Shown here: piece by piece, positions 53,704 through 62,174 of the stretch
How positions within the stretch are numbered: the first letter of the stretch is position 1
Layout: each line of letters starts with the position of its first letter
Origin: Salinibacterium sp. ZJ450
GTDB lineage: Bacteria > Actinomycetota > Actinomycetes > Actinomycetales > Microbacteriaceae
Direction: 5' to 3'
Assembly: GCF_011751885.2 (NCBI RefSeq)
Contig: NZ_CP061771.1
Location: 1,240,001 to 1,304,000 of the forward strand
Length of the DNA stretch: 64,000 bases
Notes under the pieces: model-generated
The model's input: only the letters and a program-made list of their open reading frames with translations
Databases searched by the model: none
What the model was told of the DNA's origin: nothing
Translations under genes and position numbers: made by a program

Positions 53704-53773
53704 TTTTGACTCCTCGGAAGCTTTGTGCTCCAAGTGTGGTCTCGCTCTCGTTATTCCGGTTGCAGAAGTTCGA

Positions 53774-53794
53774 ACAATACTGATTCGGTATTGT
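53774..53794. promoter_or_regulatory. LysR-type operator candidate
   Basis: ACAATAC and GTATTGT are a perfect 7-bp inverted repeat with a 7-base centre. The core ATAC-N7-GTAT equals the consensus known for BenM/CatM-type LysR proteins. It lies 70 bases before the hbd-like start and 130 before etfB. Confidence 0.55.
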
Positions 53795-53832
53795 CGAGCG
53801 TCAGTTTCGGTACTTCAGATCATCGTCAATCG

Positions 53833-53847
53833 GTGTCAGTGTGACAC
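53833..53847. promoter_or_regulatory. Second palindrome in the divergent promoter region
   Basis: GTGTCA-GTG-TGACAC is a perfect 6-bp inverted repeat with a 3-base centre, 76 bases before etfB. It differs from the LysR site, so another regulator may act here. Confidence 0.45.
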
Positions 53848-53923
53848 GTGCAGGGACGGACCGTAATAGATGCCCATGCCGTAACCCACTGCCGAAACCA
53901 ACGAGCGAGCTGAGGAGTACATC

Positions 53924-54697
53924 TTGAAAATCATCGTTTTGGTCAAGGAAGTGCCCGACACCTACGGAGACCGCAAACTGAATCTGGAGACGGGCCTGGC
54001 CGACCGGGCCGCCAGCGAATCGGTGCTAGATGAGATTAGCGAACGTGCTCTCGAGGTCGCACTCAGCCATGCCGATAAGAATCCCGAGACGGAGATCGTT
54101 GCGCTGTCGGTCGGTCCCGACACCGTGCCCACCACGCTCCGCAAGGCGTTGGCGATGGGGGCGACAAGGGCGGTTCATGTGCTCGACGATGGGCTGTTGG
54201 GTGCTGACGCCGGCCTGACGGCCCAGGTGATCGCCGCGGCAGCGCATCTCACGGGATTCGACCTGGTGATCGCTGGCAACCTGTCAACCGACGGTGTCGG
54301 CGGAATTGTTCCCGCTATGGTCGCAGAGCTCCTGAATCTGCCTGGCGCGACGGGGCTCAACACGATCGACATCGGCGCCGAGGTCACCGGTCGTCGAACA
54401 GTGGAATACGGCACTGAGGATGTGACTGTTTCGCTGCCGGGCATCATCTCGATCACCGAAGCGTTGCCTGACGCACGCCTTCCCAACTTCAAGGGGATTA
54501 TGGCAGCCAAGAAGAAGCCGATAGAGGCATACAGCTTGGCGGACCTGGGGATCAATCCTGATGACGAGTCACGGGCGCGCTCAATCGTTCTCGCTGTGGG
54601 GGAGCGGCCAGCGAGGGCGGCTGGCGTGAAGATCATCGACGAGGGAGACGCGGCCGAGAAGTTGGCCGACTTCCTCGCGCAGAACCGACTGGTGTAA
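53924..54697 (+). CDS. etfB: Electron transfer flavoprotein, beta subunit
   Basis: Small subunit of the FAD/AMP-containing ETF, which accepts electrons from acyl-CoA or related dehydrogenases. [16 protein letters not shown] opens the protein, and [24 protein letters not shown] and [28 protein letters not shown] are characteristic. The 257-residue length is standard. The TTG start at 53924 is preceded by GAGGAG at good distance. etfA follows after 11 bases. Confidence 0.94.
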   Translation: MKIIVLVKEVPDTYGDRKLNLETGLADRAASESVLDEISERALEVALSHADKNPETEIVALSVGPDTVPTTLRKALAMGATRAVHVLDDGLLGADAGLTAQVIAAAAHLTGFDLVIAGNLSTDGVGGIVPAMVAELLNLPGATGLNTIDIGAEVTGRRTVEYGTEDVTVSLPGIISITEALPDARLPNFKGIMAAKKKPIEAYSLADLGINPDDESRARSIVLAVGERPARAAGVKIIDEGDAAEKLADFLAQNRLV

Positions 54698-54708
54698 GGA
54701 GCGCGACA

Positions 54709-55695
54709 ATGACTGATTTTGCTGCTGATTCGATTCTCGTTTTCCTCGAGACGTCCCCCGAGGGCGCTGTGGCAAAAAGCGCCGCAGGCTTACTGGGTGC
54801 TGCCGCTGGAGTCGGCACGCCGGTGGCCCTCGTTATCACCGCCCCCGGGCAGGGTGAGGCCGCTGCTTCGGAGGCTGCCGCACTGGGTGCCGCCCATGTG
54901 CTGATTGCCGAGCCGGCCGACCTTGCCACAGCGCTGACAGTGCCAGCCGTGGACGCCCTCACCGCGGCGGTGACCACGGTCGCACCGGCGGCGATCCTGG
55001 TATCGAACTCCATCACGGGTCGAGACGTAGCCGCTCGCTTTGCAGTACGCACCGGGTCGGCGCTCGCCTATGACGCGGTCGGAGTTTCCCGGGACGAAGA
55101 GGGCATTGTGGCACACCACTCTGTCTACGGCGGTGCATACAACGTCGACTCCGCGGCGACCACAGGTGCGCTGGTGATCACTGTGCGCCAGGGGTCCATC
55201 GAGGCACGCGCCCAGGCGCAGCAGGCCACGTCCGAGCGGCTCGAGGTCGATCCGAGCGGAGCCCCAGCGGCGACGATCACCGGCCGTGACGAGGTCAGGG
55301 AGATGTCGTCCCGACCTGAGTTACGGGGAGCCGCCAAGGTGGTCTCCGGCGGACGTGGACTCGGCTCGGTGGAAAAATTCCGGATCGTCGAACAGCTCGC
55401 AGATACGCTGGGCGCCGCTGTCGGAGCCTCGCGCGCCGCGGTCGACGCGGGATACGTGCCGCATAAGCTCCAGGTCGGTCAGACAGGTGTGTCCGTGTCG
55501 CCACAACTTTATGTCGCGATCGGAATCTCTGGCGCAATCCAGCACCGCGCCGGCATGCAGACCGCGAAAACCATCGTGGCGATCAACAAGGATCCCGACG
55601 CGCCGATCTTCGATGTAGCCGACTTCGGGATTGTGGGTGACCTCTTCGCGGTGGTGCCGCAACTGATCGGCGCGATCGAAGCACGTAAGAAGTAG
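54709..55695 (+). CDS. etfA: Electron transfer flavoprotein, alpha subunit
   Basis: Large subunit carrying the FAD. The C-terminal FAD domain shows [53 protein letters not shown] and [21 protein letters not shown], all diagnostic. The 328-residue length is normal. It lies between etfB and a membrane cytochrome b gene in an apparent operon (25 bases to the next start). No ETF:quinone oxidoreductase or acyl-CoA dehydrogenase is in the window. Confidence 0.94.
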   Translation: MTDFAADSILVFLETSPEGAVAKSAAGLLGAAAGVGTPVALVITAPGQGEAAASEAAALGAAHVLIAEPADLATALTVPAVDALTAAVTTVAPAAILVSNSITGRDVAARFAVRTGSALAYDAVGVSRDEEGIVAHHSVYGGAYNVDSAATTGALVITVRQGSIEARAQAQQATSERLEVDPSGAPAATITGRDEVREMSSRPELRGAAKVVSGGRGLGSVEKFRIVEQLADTLGAAVGASRAAVDAGYVPHKLQVGQTGVSVSPQLYVAIGISGAIQHRAGMQTAKTIVAINKDPDAPIFDVADFGIVGDLFAVVPQLIGAIEARKK

Positions 55696-55720
55696 TAGCA
55701 AGAGCAACAGAGGAGTATCC

Positions 55721-57199
55721 GTGGCTGCGATGCGACGTGGCTTGCCCCGATTCCCAGGAGAGGATGCTTGGCCCCCGGTGCGGGAAGAACGAACAACGAA
55801 TGCCACGGTCTCCGTTGCAGCAGAATCCGTGGATCGCCTGGCTCAAGTCGGGGAGGACACCACGCTGGCGGTATCTCCAAGGGCCACGGTCAGCTCCGGG
55901 GCTGTGACTACACCGCCGTCGGCAACGACACCGGGCCGTCGAGGCCTGCCTCGCCGACCCGGTGAGTCACCAGCATCCGGTGCGTCAAGTGTTCAATCGG
56001 CGACTCGCGGTGGCACGCGTCCGTCAGGCCAGGCCGATGGTGCCGGCTCCGCTGGAACCCTACCGGCTGACGTCGCTCGCGCAGAAGCGGTGGAGCCCAA
56101 AGCCGGACGCCGGGGACTGCCACGTCCGACCGCAGTCCAGACGTCAGCCGCAGTCGACCATGCGCGCGAGCCAGCAGCATCCGTCGCCCCCATCGCTGCT
56201 GTCGAATCCGACCACCAGCCGATCCAGCAAACTGCGGCACGTGACACGTCGGCGCAGCCCGGTCCTGTCTCGAGTAGAGAGCTGAAAAAGTATGGACGGT
56301 TCACGCTTCTGCAGTGGACAGCCGGCGGTCTTGGTTTTCTCCTTGCATTCGTGTCGGTCGTTTTGCTCGCTGTCTGGTTGCGCGGCCTTGCTTTCATGCA
56401 GGACTTTCTCGTAGCGTTCCCCGGCGAGACGCACCTCCCGGAGGGCGCGCCGGTCGGGATCCCGGCGTGGCTGGGCTGGCAACACTTCTTCAACGTGTTC
56501 CTGATGGTGCTGATCATTCGCAGTGGACTTCAGGTCCGCACCGAGAAACGCCCGACGGTGTTCTGGACCCCGAAAAGGCCCAAGGGCGGGGGAAAAGTCA
56601 GCCTCAACGTCTGGTTCCACCAGGCTCTGGACATTCTCTGGCTCACCAATGGGCTCATCTTCGTCGTATTGCTGTTCGCCACTGGGCAATGGATGCGGGT
56701 TGTTCCCACCGGCTGGGAGGTCATTCCCAACGCCCTGTCCGCAGCACTGCAGTACGTGTCACTCGACTGGCCGACCGAGAACGGGTGGGTGAACTACAAC
56801 AGCCTCCAAGTGCTCGCCTATTTCACGACGATCTTCATTGCGGCGCCGCTTGCGGCGATCACCGGGGTCAGGATGTCTGGCATATGGCCGAAGAACGCCA
56901 AGACGCTCAACCGGCTATACCCGATCGAGTGGGCCCGCGCGGTCCACTTTCCCGTCATGTTGTACTTTGTCACGTTCATCATCGTGCACGTGGCGCTCGT
57001 GTTCGCGACCGGTGCACTGCGAAATCTCAACCACATGTATGCCGTACAAGGCTCCGTCGATCCAAACGCGTTTGCGGCGAATTGGTCGGGCTTCTTGATC
57101 TTCTTCGCCTCTTTGGTAGTCATCTTGATCGGCTGGACTGCGGCCCGCCCTCTCGTCCTGGCCCCCATTGCGAAGCTTTTCGGCAAGGTCGGGCGTTAA
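55721..57199 (+). CDS. Membrane cytochrome b with repeated N-terminal RRGLPR motifs
   Basis: A 492-residue protein. The first 190 residues are low-complexity and probably disordered, with RRGLPR repeated near residues 5, 73 and 128, each followed by a proline-rich stretch. The C-terminal 300 residues are a b-type cytochrome of the cyt b561/thiosulfate-reductase-subunit kind, with four or five membrane spans ([37 protein letters not shown] and others). Candidate haem ligands are the histidines in GWQHFF, WFHQAL, AVHFPV and IVHVAL. It probably passes electrons between quinone and a soluble partner; being behind etfBA, that partner may be ETF (inference). Its start is a GTG after AGAGGAG. Confidence 0.85.
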   Translation: MAAMRRGLPRFPGEDAWPPVREERTTNATVSVAAESVDRLAQVGEDTTLAVSPRATVSSGAVTTPPSATTPGRRGLPRRPGESPASGASSVQSATRGGTRPSGQADGAGSAGTLPADVARAEAVEPKAGRRGLPRPTAVQTSAAVDHAREPAASVAPIAAVESDHQPIQQTAARDTSAQPGPVSSRELKKYGRFTLLQWTAGGLGFLLAFVSVVLLAVWLRGLAFMQDFLVAFPGETHLPEGAPVGIPAWLGWQHFFNVFLMVLIIRSGLQVRTEKRPTVFWTPKRPKGGGKVSLNVWFHQALDILWLTNGLIFVVLLFATGQWMRVVPTGWEVIPNALSAALQYVSLDWPTENGWVNYNSLQVLAYFTTIFIAAPLAAITGVRMSGIWPKNAKTLNRLYPIEWARAVHFPVMLYFVTFIIVHVALVFATGALRNLNHMYAVQGSVDPNAFAANWSGFLIFFASLVVILIGWTAARPLVLAPIAKLFGKVGR

Positions 57200-57423
57200 G
57201 CGCCGAATTGATCTATCCGGTTGGAGCGCCTCGGCGCTGAACCGATCGCCGCGGTCCATCCGTGGATGTACAGATACCACACAGGTGCTGCACGTTTCGG
57301 ACGAATTCCAACTGAGCGACATCGGCTCGTCAACCATGATGAGTTCAAGCCTCGGACAGCCAGGAACCACGTCGCGAGTGCAGGCGTTCGTCACCCCGTG
57401 GGTGTCACCTGATGGAGGAATTG
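57200..57423. other. Intergenic region before the permease
   Basis: The 224 bases contain short open frames but none with a recognisable product. It probably holds a promoter for the permease-SDR pair. Confidence 0.4.
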
Positions 57424-58959
57424 ATGTCCAAGCGTACCGAAATGCTCGAACCAGTCGATAGATCCCGTCGAGGCGGAACCAAGCTCCGGGGCCATTTAGG
57501 CGTCCTGAGCCTCGTGTTCATCGTTATGGCCGGTATGACGCCGCTAACCGGTGTCGCCGGGTATATGCCGTTGGTGATCGCGTACGGGAACGGTCTCGGG
57601 GCACCGTTCATGTTGCTGCTTACGGGCTTGGTGATCCTGATCTTCTCGGTCGGCTATGTAGGTATCATCCGACGCGTGGCTCGGCCGGGCGCCTTCTATG
57701 CCTACATCACAGCCGGACTGGGCAAGCGCGTCGGGCTGGGCGGCGCCTTCGTCACTGTCACTACTTACCTCTTTGCGATGATGGGCCTATACGTATTTGG
57801 AGGGATGTCTGCCTCGACCCTCGTGTCCGAACTGGGCGGCCCAGCAATCGCATGGTGGATTTTCGCCGCCGTGCTCCTCGCCGCATCAGCTATTACCGTC
57901 TACCTGAACATCACGATCAGCCTGCGGTTCGTTGCCGTGATCGTTGTCATCGAATTCCTTATCGTTTTGATATTCGATTTCGTTGTCGCGTTCCAAGGTG
58001 GTCCTGAGGGAATAACGACCGTTCCCTTCACTGTCGAAGCACTTACCAGTGGATCTCTCGCGTTGGGGTTCCTGTTCTCGGTCACGATGTTCATGGGTTT
58101 TGAGGGCGCGGCTCTGTACTACGAAGAGGCGAGAGATCCGCAACGCTCGATTTCGCGCGCCACGTACATCATCGCGGGCGTGCTTGCCGTCTTCCTGGGG
58201 TTCACCTGCTGGATGATGATCGTCAGTATTGGGGAATCCGATGCGCTTGCTGTGATTTCGGCGGACCCGGCCGGATCCTTCATCGCTGCTTTAGCAGTCC
58301 ACCTTGGAAGCACCTTCGCGAGTTTCGCCTCCGTGCTTGTCCTCACCGCCGCCTTCGCGTGCGCCGTTTCCATCGCCAACATGCTTTCCCGGTATGTGTA
58401 TTCGCTCAGCGTCGATCGGGTAGCGCCCGCATATTTCGGTGTCGCGAGCGCACGCCACGGGTCACCCGCCCGGGCGTCGGTCCTCGTCAATTCCGTTTAC
58501 GTGGTCGGGCTTGCGGCCGCTGTGGTCGCCAATATTGACCCCAACATTGTCTTGGCGCTGTCGGCCGGGTTCGGCACCTTCGGCTTACTCATTATCTTTT
58601 CATTGGCGTCGGTTGCGATCTTTGTCTATTTCATACGCAACCGTGAGCCGCGTCGCGGTCGTCAGGTTGCCATACTCGCATCCGCTGCTGTATCCGCAGT
58701 GTTCTTCGGCATCATGGTCCTCTACGTTGCCAACAACCTCGATGTGATTGTTGGAGATATGCCAGCAGTGATTATCGGTCTGCAGGTGATTCTGTACGCT
58801 GCTTTTGTCGGGGGAATAGTGTTCGCAAGTTACCTGGCAGTCAAGCGGCCAGATGTTTTCCAGCACATCGGACGGATGGGCTTTGTGACCGCCGACGGAT
58901 CAGATGTTTCACCTGATGAGTCGCTAGAGGACAAACCGAAGGAAGATGTGCAGCTATGA
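57424..58959 (+). CDS. APC-superfamily amino acid/amine permease
   Basis: A 511-residue inner-membrane transporter with about 12 hydrophobic segments. The opening LGVLSLVFIVMAGMTPLTGV and the segment GFEGAALYYEEARDPQRSIS after helix 6 are typical of the APC family. The substrate, an amino acid or amine, cannot be predicted. The ATG at 57424 is used because GGAGGA lies at 57414-57419; an ATG at 57412 overlaps that site. Its stop overlaps the following SDR start by four bases (ATGA), so uptake and oxidation of one compound may be linked. Confidence 0.9.
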   Translation: MSKRTEMLEPVDRSRRGGTKLRGHLGVLSLVFIVMAGMTPLTGVAGYMPLVIAYGNGLGAPFMLLLTGLVILIFSVGYVGIIRRVARPGAFYAYITAGLGKRVGLGGAFVTVTTYLFAMMGLYVFGGMSASTLVSELGGPAIAWWIFAAVLLAASAITVYLNITISLRFVAVIVVIEFLIVLIFDFVVAFQGGPEGITTVPFTVEALTSGSLALGFLFSVTMFMGFEGAALYYEEARDPQRSISRATYIIAGVLAVFLGFTCWMMIVSIGESDALAVISADPAGSFIAALAVHLGSTFASFASVLVLTAAFACAVSIANMLSRYVYSLSVDRVAPAYFGVASARHGSPARASVLVNSVYVVGLAAAVVANIDPNIVLALSAGFGTFGLLIIFSLASVAIFVYFIRNREPRRGRQVAILASAAVSAVFFGIMVLYVANNLDVIVGDMPAVIIGLQVILYAAFVGGIVFASYLAVKRPDVFQHIGRMGFVTADGSDVSPDESLEDKPKEDVQL

Positions 58960-59738
58960 ACGTGAAATCGCGTGTTGGCAATGAAATCGCGCTTATCACA
59001 GGCGGTGCCTCGGGCATCGGCCAGGCATGCGCTTCGGTGCTCGGACGCCGTGGCGCCAAGGTTTGCTTGTTGGACATCCACGAAGACGGGCTGGCTGCAA
59101 CCGCAGCCGTCCTTTCCGATCAGGGAATCGATGTCCTGACGGTTACGGCGGACGTGACCGACCAGGCCGCGGTGGAGGGGGCCGTCGCAAAGCTTGTCAA
59201 CCTATGGGGGGGCTTGGACACGGTCGTCACCTCCGCCGGAATCGAGCACGTTGGTATCGTCGAGGACACCCCGCTGACGGATTTCCGGCGGGTCCTCGAT
59301 ATTGCGCTGGTCGGCACCTTCATCGCGGCGAAAGTAAGCCTTCCCCACTTGCGGGTATCCCGGGGGAGTTTCACTGCCGTCGGTTCTACCACCTCCCTCA
59401 CAGGCGCAAATGGGTGGTCCGCCTACAGCGCGGCGAAGCACGGAGTGGTCGGCCTGGTGAAGTCAATGGCGTTGGACCACGCGCGCGATGGCATCCGCAT
59501 CAATGCTGTGCTACCGGGCTTCATCCAAACACCGATGTCCGCGCGCCTTCTCGAGGGTTTGTCAGAGCAAGAGCTCGCCGCCACCGACGCCGCTATTCCT
59601 ATCGGGCGTCGTGCGGAACCTGTGGAAGTCGCGCACGCTGTCGCTTACCTCTCCTCTCCCGAGGCAAGCTACGTAACTGGTTCCCTATTCGCCGTCGACG
59701 GCGGAATGCTAGCCGGCGCGTACGAACCGACGGACTGA
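58956..59738 (+). CDS. SDR-family dehydrogenase
   Basis: A 260-residue NAD(P)-dependent alcohol or ketone oxidoreductase. TGGASGIG is the cofactor motif, the acidic D after strand 2 (CLLDIHED) favours NAD, TSAGIEH replaces the NNAG motif, and YSAAK with serine in VGSTTSL forms the active site. SSPEASYVTGSLFAVDGG ends the protein normally. It is translationally coupled to the permease gene. Substrate unknown. Confidence 0.9.
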   Translation: MNVKSRVGNEIALITGGASGIGQACASVLGRRGAKVCLLDIHEDGLAATAAVLSDQGIDVLTVTADVTDQAAVEGAVAKLVNLWGGLDTVVTSAGIEHVGIVEDTPLTDFRRVLDIALVGTFIAAKVSLPHLRVSRGSFTAVGSTTSLTGANGWSAYSAAKHGVVGLVKSMALDHARDGIRINAVLPGFIQTPMSARLLEGLSEQELAATDAAIPIGRRAEPVEVAHAVAYLSSPEASYVTGSLFAVDGGMLAGAYEPTD

Positions 59739-60417
59739 AGCGGCGACGAGAGGCTTACCTGCAACGTAGCGATTACCGTCGGGCGTCTCCAGGTAGGCCT
59801 TACGCCGCGGGGTCTTAGTATCGCCAATGCGCGCTGGTAAGGCTGCAAGAAGCTGACTAGTTGTACTAAGTCAGCACGTTGGTTGGCACTCCCGCTGGTT
59901 GGAGTCCCTCCGATGCGATGTAGCCGAGCCCTCGTACCGCGCCGCGCTGCGCAACCGTGCGCGCCAACCGTCTCCGTCCGGGATTCGGCCCAGCTTCTTC
60001 GCATCGACATGGATCAACTCGCCGAGATGTTCCCGTTCATCGGCTCGGTATAGATCGCGAGGCGCGGATTAGCTGGCCAGTCAACAGATCACATCACGCC
60101 AGGCGAGCGATCGGGTGCCGAACCAGGATGCGGGAAGAGTTCGCGTCGGCACCGTGGTAACCTCCGGATGCGCAGTGGCCCCGCCCTCAGCTCGTTCCGA
60201 GCGGTGAGCACCCGACTTTCCCGCTCCGTGCTTGTCCGTAAGGCGAAATTCTTGGTTGGGACCATCGAGCCAGCAAACTCGGAGAGCCTCGGCTCGATAC
60301 CGACGCGGGCGAATGCGTTGGTAGCCCCAATGGGGAGTAGGTTTCGGTCATTGAGGCCGATAGGACCGAGGCAAAGCGCGGCACCCACCGGTTGCCGTGC
60401 CGGGAACAGACAAACAC
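59739..60417. other. Degraded region with transposase relic
   Basis: No intact gene is seen. The only recognisable part is the IS481-type remnant at 59935-60140. The rest has open frames on both strands without conserved features. Confidence 0.45.
59935..60140 (-). pseudogene. IS481-family transposase remnant
   Basis: The minus strand reads LTGQLIRASRSIYRADERE, then HLGELIHVDAKKLGRIPDG and DGWRARLRS. GELIHVDxKKLGRIPDGxGWR contains the first catalytic aspartate region of one IS481 subgroup. An in-frame stop and frameshift flank it and both ends are missing. It is unrelated in detail to the intact element at 29.5 kb. Confidence 0.8.
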
Positions 60418-60447
60418 TGCTCACGGCCTGTGACACAGCCGTGAGCA
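60418..60447 (-). terminator. Terminator of the imine-reductase-like gene
   Basis: TGCTCACGGC and GCCGTGAGCA form a perfect 10-bp stem with a 10-base loop, 13 bases beyond the stop of the minus-strand gene. On the minus strand it is followed by GTGTTTGTCT. Confidence 0.8.
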
Positions 60448-60460
60448 CTACACCTAGTCC

Positions 60461-61384
60461 CTACTGACCCTCTTCACGCGTGAGTAGGTGGTAGATGACT
60501 GAAATGTCTTTGAGCCCGAATCCAGCGCGCTGAGCTTCTTTCGAGTACCTGCCGGTAGCTTCAAGCATGTGCGCGTCCAGCCCTACTTTCCGGTAAGCGC
60601 CGAGCATCGGGTTGACTCCGTCGGCATAAATGTCGACAGTCGCCTGATCGCCGTCGAAGTCGCCTCTCGCGAATCGATCACTGAGCGCCTGGTTCTGCTT
60701 CTCGAATTGAGCCGTTCGAAGCGAGGCGGAGAGCCTGAAGTCTTCGAGGGACAAGCCGTAGGCAGTGACTAACGCCGCGGCTTCCATGTAAGCGCAGCGT
60801 TCCGCAAAGTCAACAGTCCACACCGCCGCGCAGAGCACGGATGCAGCCGTCACCTCGTTGCTCAGGAAGCGACAGTCGCCGGCGATGTTTCGCAGCAGTT
60901 TCTCGTTTGCCAGGAAGGCTGCGTTGTCGCCGGAGGACAACATTTCTGCGTCTTCGTCACCGGCCTGCGCGGGGAAGAAGTTGATCTTCGCGTCGATGAA
61001 TGAGGCGTTGCCTTTCGCGGCGGACTCCGCAACGCGCGCCACATCGTCGGGCCCCCCGGTAACGCTGTTGACTACCGTCTTGCCAGCGAGCGCGCTACGG
61101 ACAGCGGGCTCATCCATCAGTTCTGTCACCATCTGGCAGTCCAGGAGGCACCAGAACGAGACCGGACTGGCAGAAATAGCCTCCGCCAGGTCGCGGGTTG
61201 CTGTAGCACCATCCCCGGCGACGCTTTCGGACTTGCTGTGGGTGCGATTCCAAACGGTCACCTCATAACCCGAGCGGATCAAGCTGCGAGCGATCGCACT
61301 CCCCATTAGACCAAGGCCTATCACAGACACGCGCTTTGACTCGGTCATAGCTGTTTCCTGCGGCAGGTGTTTTGATTCGGTCAT
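60461..61384 (-). CDS. Imine-reductase-like NAD(P)-dependent oxidoreductase
   Basis: A dehydrogenase of the beta-hydroxyacid dehydrogenase fold. VIGLGLMGSAIARSLIRSGY and WNRTHSKSE are the NADP-binding part. FIDAKINFFPAQAGDEDAEM with LSSG resembles imine reductases/reductive aminases more than hydroxyisobutyrate dehydrogenases, which have DAPVSGG and a catalytic lysine; this assignment is inferred. Two start regions exist: ATG 61384 and ATG 61348, each after the same GGAAACAG segment because a 36-bp unit is duplicated. The products are 307 or 295 residues. Similarity begins just after 61348. A hairpin terminates the gene. The natural substrate is unknown. Confidence 0.8.
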   Translation of the reverse strand: MTESKHLPQETAMTESKRVSVIGLGLMGSAIARSLIRSGYEVTVWNRTHSKSESVAGDGATATRDLAEAISASPVSFWCLLDCQMVTELMDEPAVRSALAGKTVVNSVTGGPDDVARVAESAAKGNASFIDAKINFFPAQAGDEDAEMLSSGDNAAFLANEKLLRNIAGDCRFLSNEVTAASVLCAAVWTVDFAERCAYMEAAALVTAYGLSLEDFRLSASLRTAQFEKQNQALSDRFARGDFDGDQATVDIYADGVNPMLGAYRKVGLDAHMLEATGRYSKEAQRAGFGLKDISVIYHLLTREEGQ

Positions 61385-61394
61385 TTCTGTTTCC
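61323..61394 (-). repeat. 36-bp imperfect tandem duplication covering a translation start
   Basis: On the minus strand, GGAAACAGAAATGACCGAAT (61394 downward) and GGAAACAGCTATGACCGAGT (61358 downward) are 36 bases apart. Each contains a ribosome site and an in-frame ATG for the same gene, so MTESK is encoded twice. Confidence 0.85.
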
Positions 61395-61513
61395 TTACGG
61401 GTTCGGGTGAGAGAAACTCCACGGCTTTCGGTGGCAATGTGTATCGGGTGCTCAAGGTCGACAGGCCCACCGTCAGCCACACGCTGTCGCTCGGCAAGGG
61501 TGCGACCGATCGG

Positions 61514-61813
61514 TCAACCAATCGAGAGGTCGACCCACGCTGAATCCCTGAGCGACTCGTAAATCTCGTCCACCAGGGCCACCTGATCGGGGTCGTTCAG
61601 ATAACTGTTGAGGTCGTCATAACTTTCCACGTCGATCGTCATGCCGTAGTCGAACTTGCCAATCGTGGCGTTCTCCTGAACACCAATATGCTTTCCGATG
61701 GACCAGTCGATCAGTCGGGGAATCTGCCGATTGAGGTGCGACATTTGCTCCAGCACACGCTCAGCATCGTGGCCGTCTTTGACGCTCCAGAGGAATAGTT
61801 GACGGATAGCCAT
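61514..61813 (-). CDS. Dabb-family (stress-responsive A/B barrel) protein
   Basis: A 99-residue protein of the dimeric alpha/beta-barrel (Dabb) fold: IRQLFLWSVKDGHDAERVLE opens it, and FDYGMTIDVESYDDLNSYLN is the second conserved part. Family members include small enzymes or accessory proteins of catabolic and natural-product pathways. A close relative begins at 63902, so two paralogues flank the deacetylase and LLM genes. It is 129 bases from the imine-reductase-like gene and probably co-transcribed. Confidence 0.85.
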   Translation of the reverse strand: MAIRQLFLWSVKDGHDAERVLEQMSHLNRQIPRLIDWSIGKHIGVQENATIGKFDYGMTIDVESYDDLNSYLNDPDQVALVDEIYESLRDSAWVDLSIG

Positions 61814-62174
61814 GTTGATTTCCCTTTCTCAACCTTCACCCGAACGGTGGTCAATCGGGTCATTATGCAACGCCACTTTCCCACCAAGGCGGTGCGATGC
61901 GCCACCGGCGCCTTCACTGAGAACCCACGAAGACACGCTGGATGTTTCGTGCATGCTACAAAGACGAGCGGGCCAGCTTCAACGTGACGCGGTTTGGGAC
62001 GACGACTAATGAGCCCACGCGCCTTAGGTCTCTTCCCAAACCAACCCAGGGAGGAGCGCGGGTACGTTGAAAACTAAATTCGAGGATGAAAAAGGTGGCG
62101 GACGAGGTCGTTCCCGGGCCATCACAACGAAGTTGACCGGCAGCCACTTGTGCTTCCATGTGGAGGGGTGCGGT
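61814..62174. promoter_or_regulatory. Divergent promoter region between the Dabb and deacetylase genes
   Basis: About 360 bases without a convincing gene. It must contain promoters in both directions; no strong operator is seen. An open frame on the plus strand from 62067 joins the deacetylase frame but lacks conserved residues. Confidence 0.4.
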
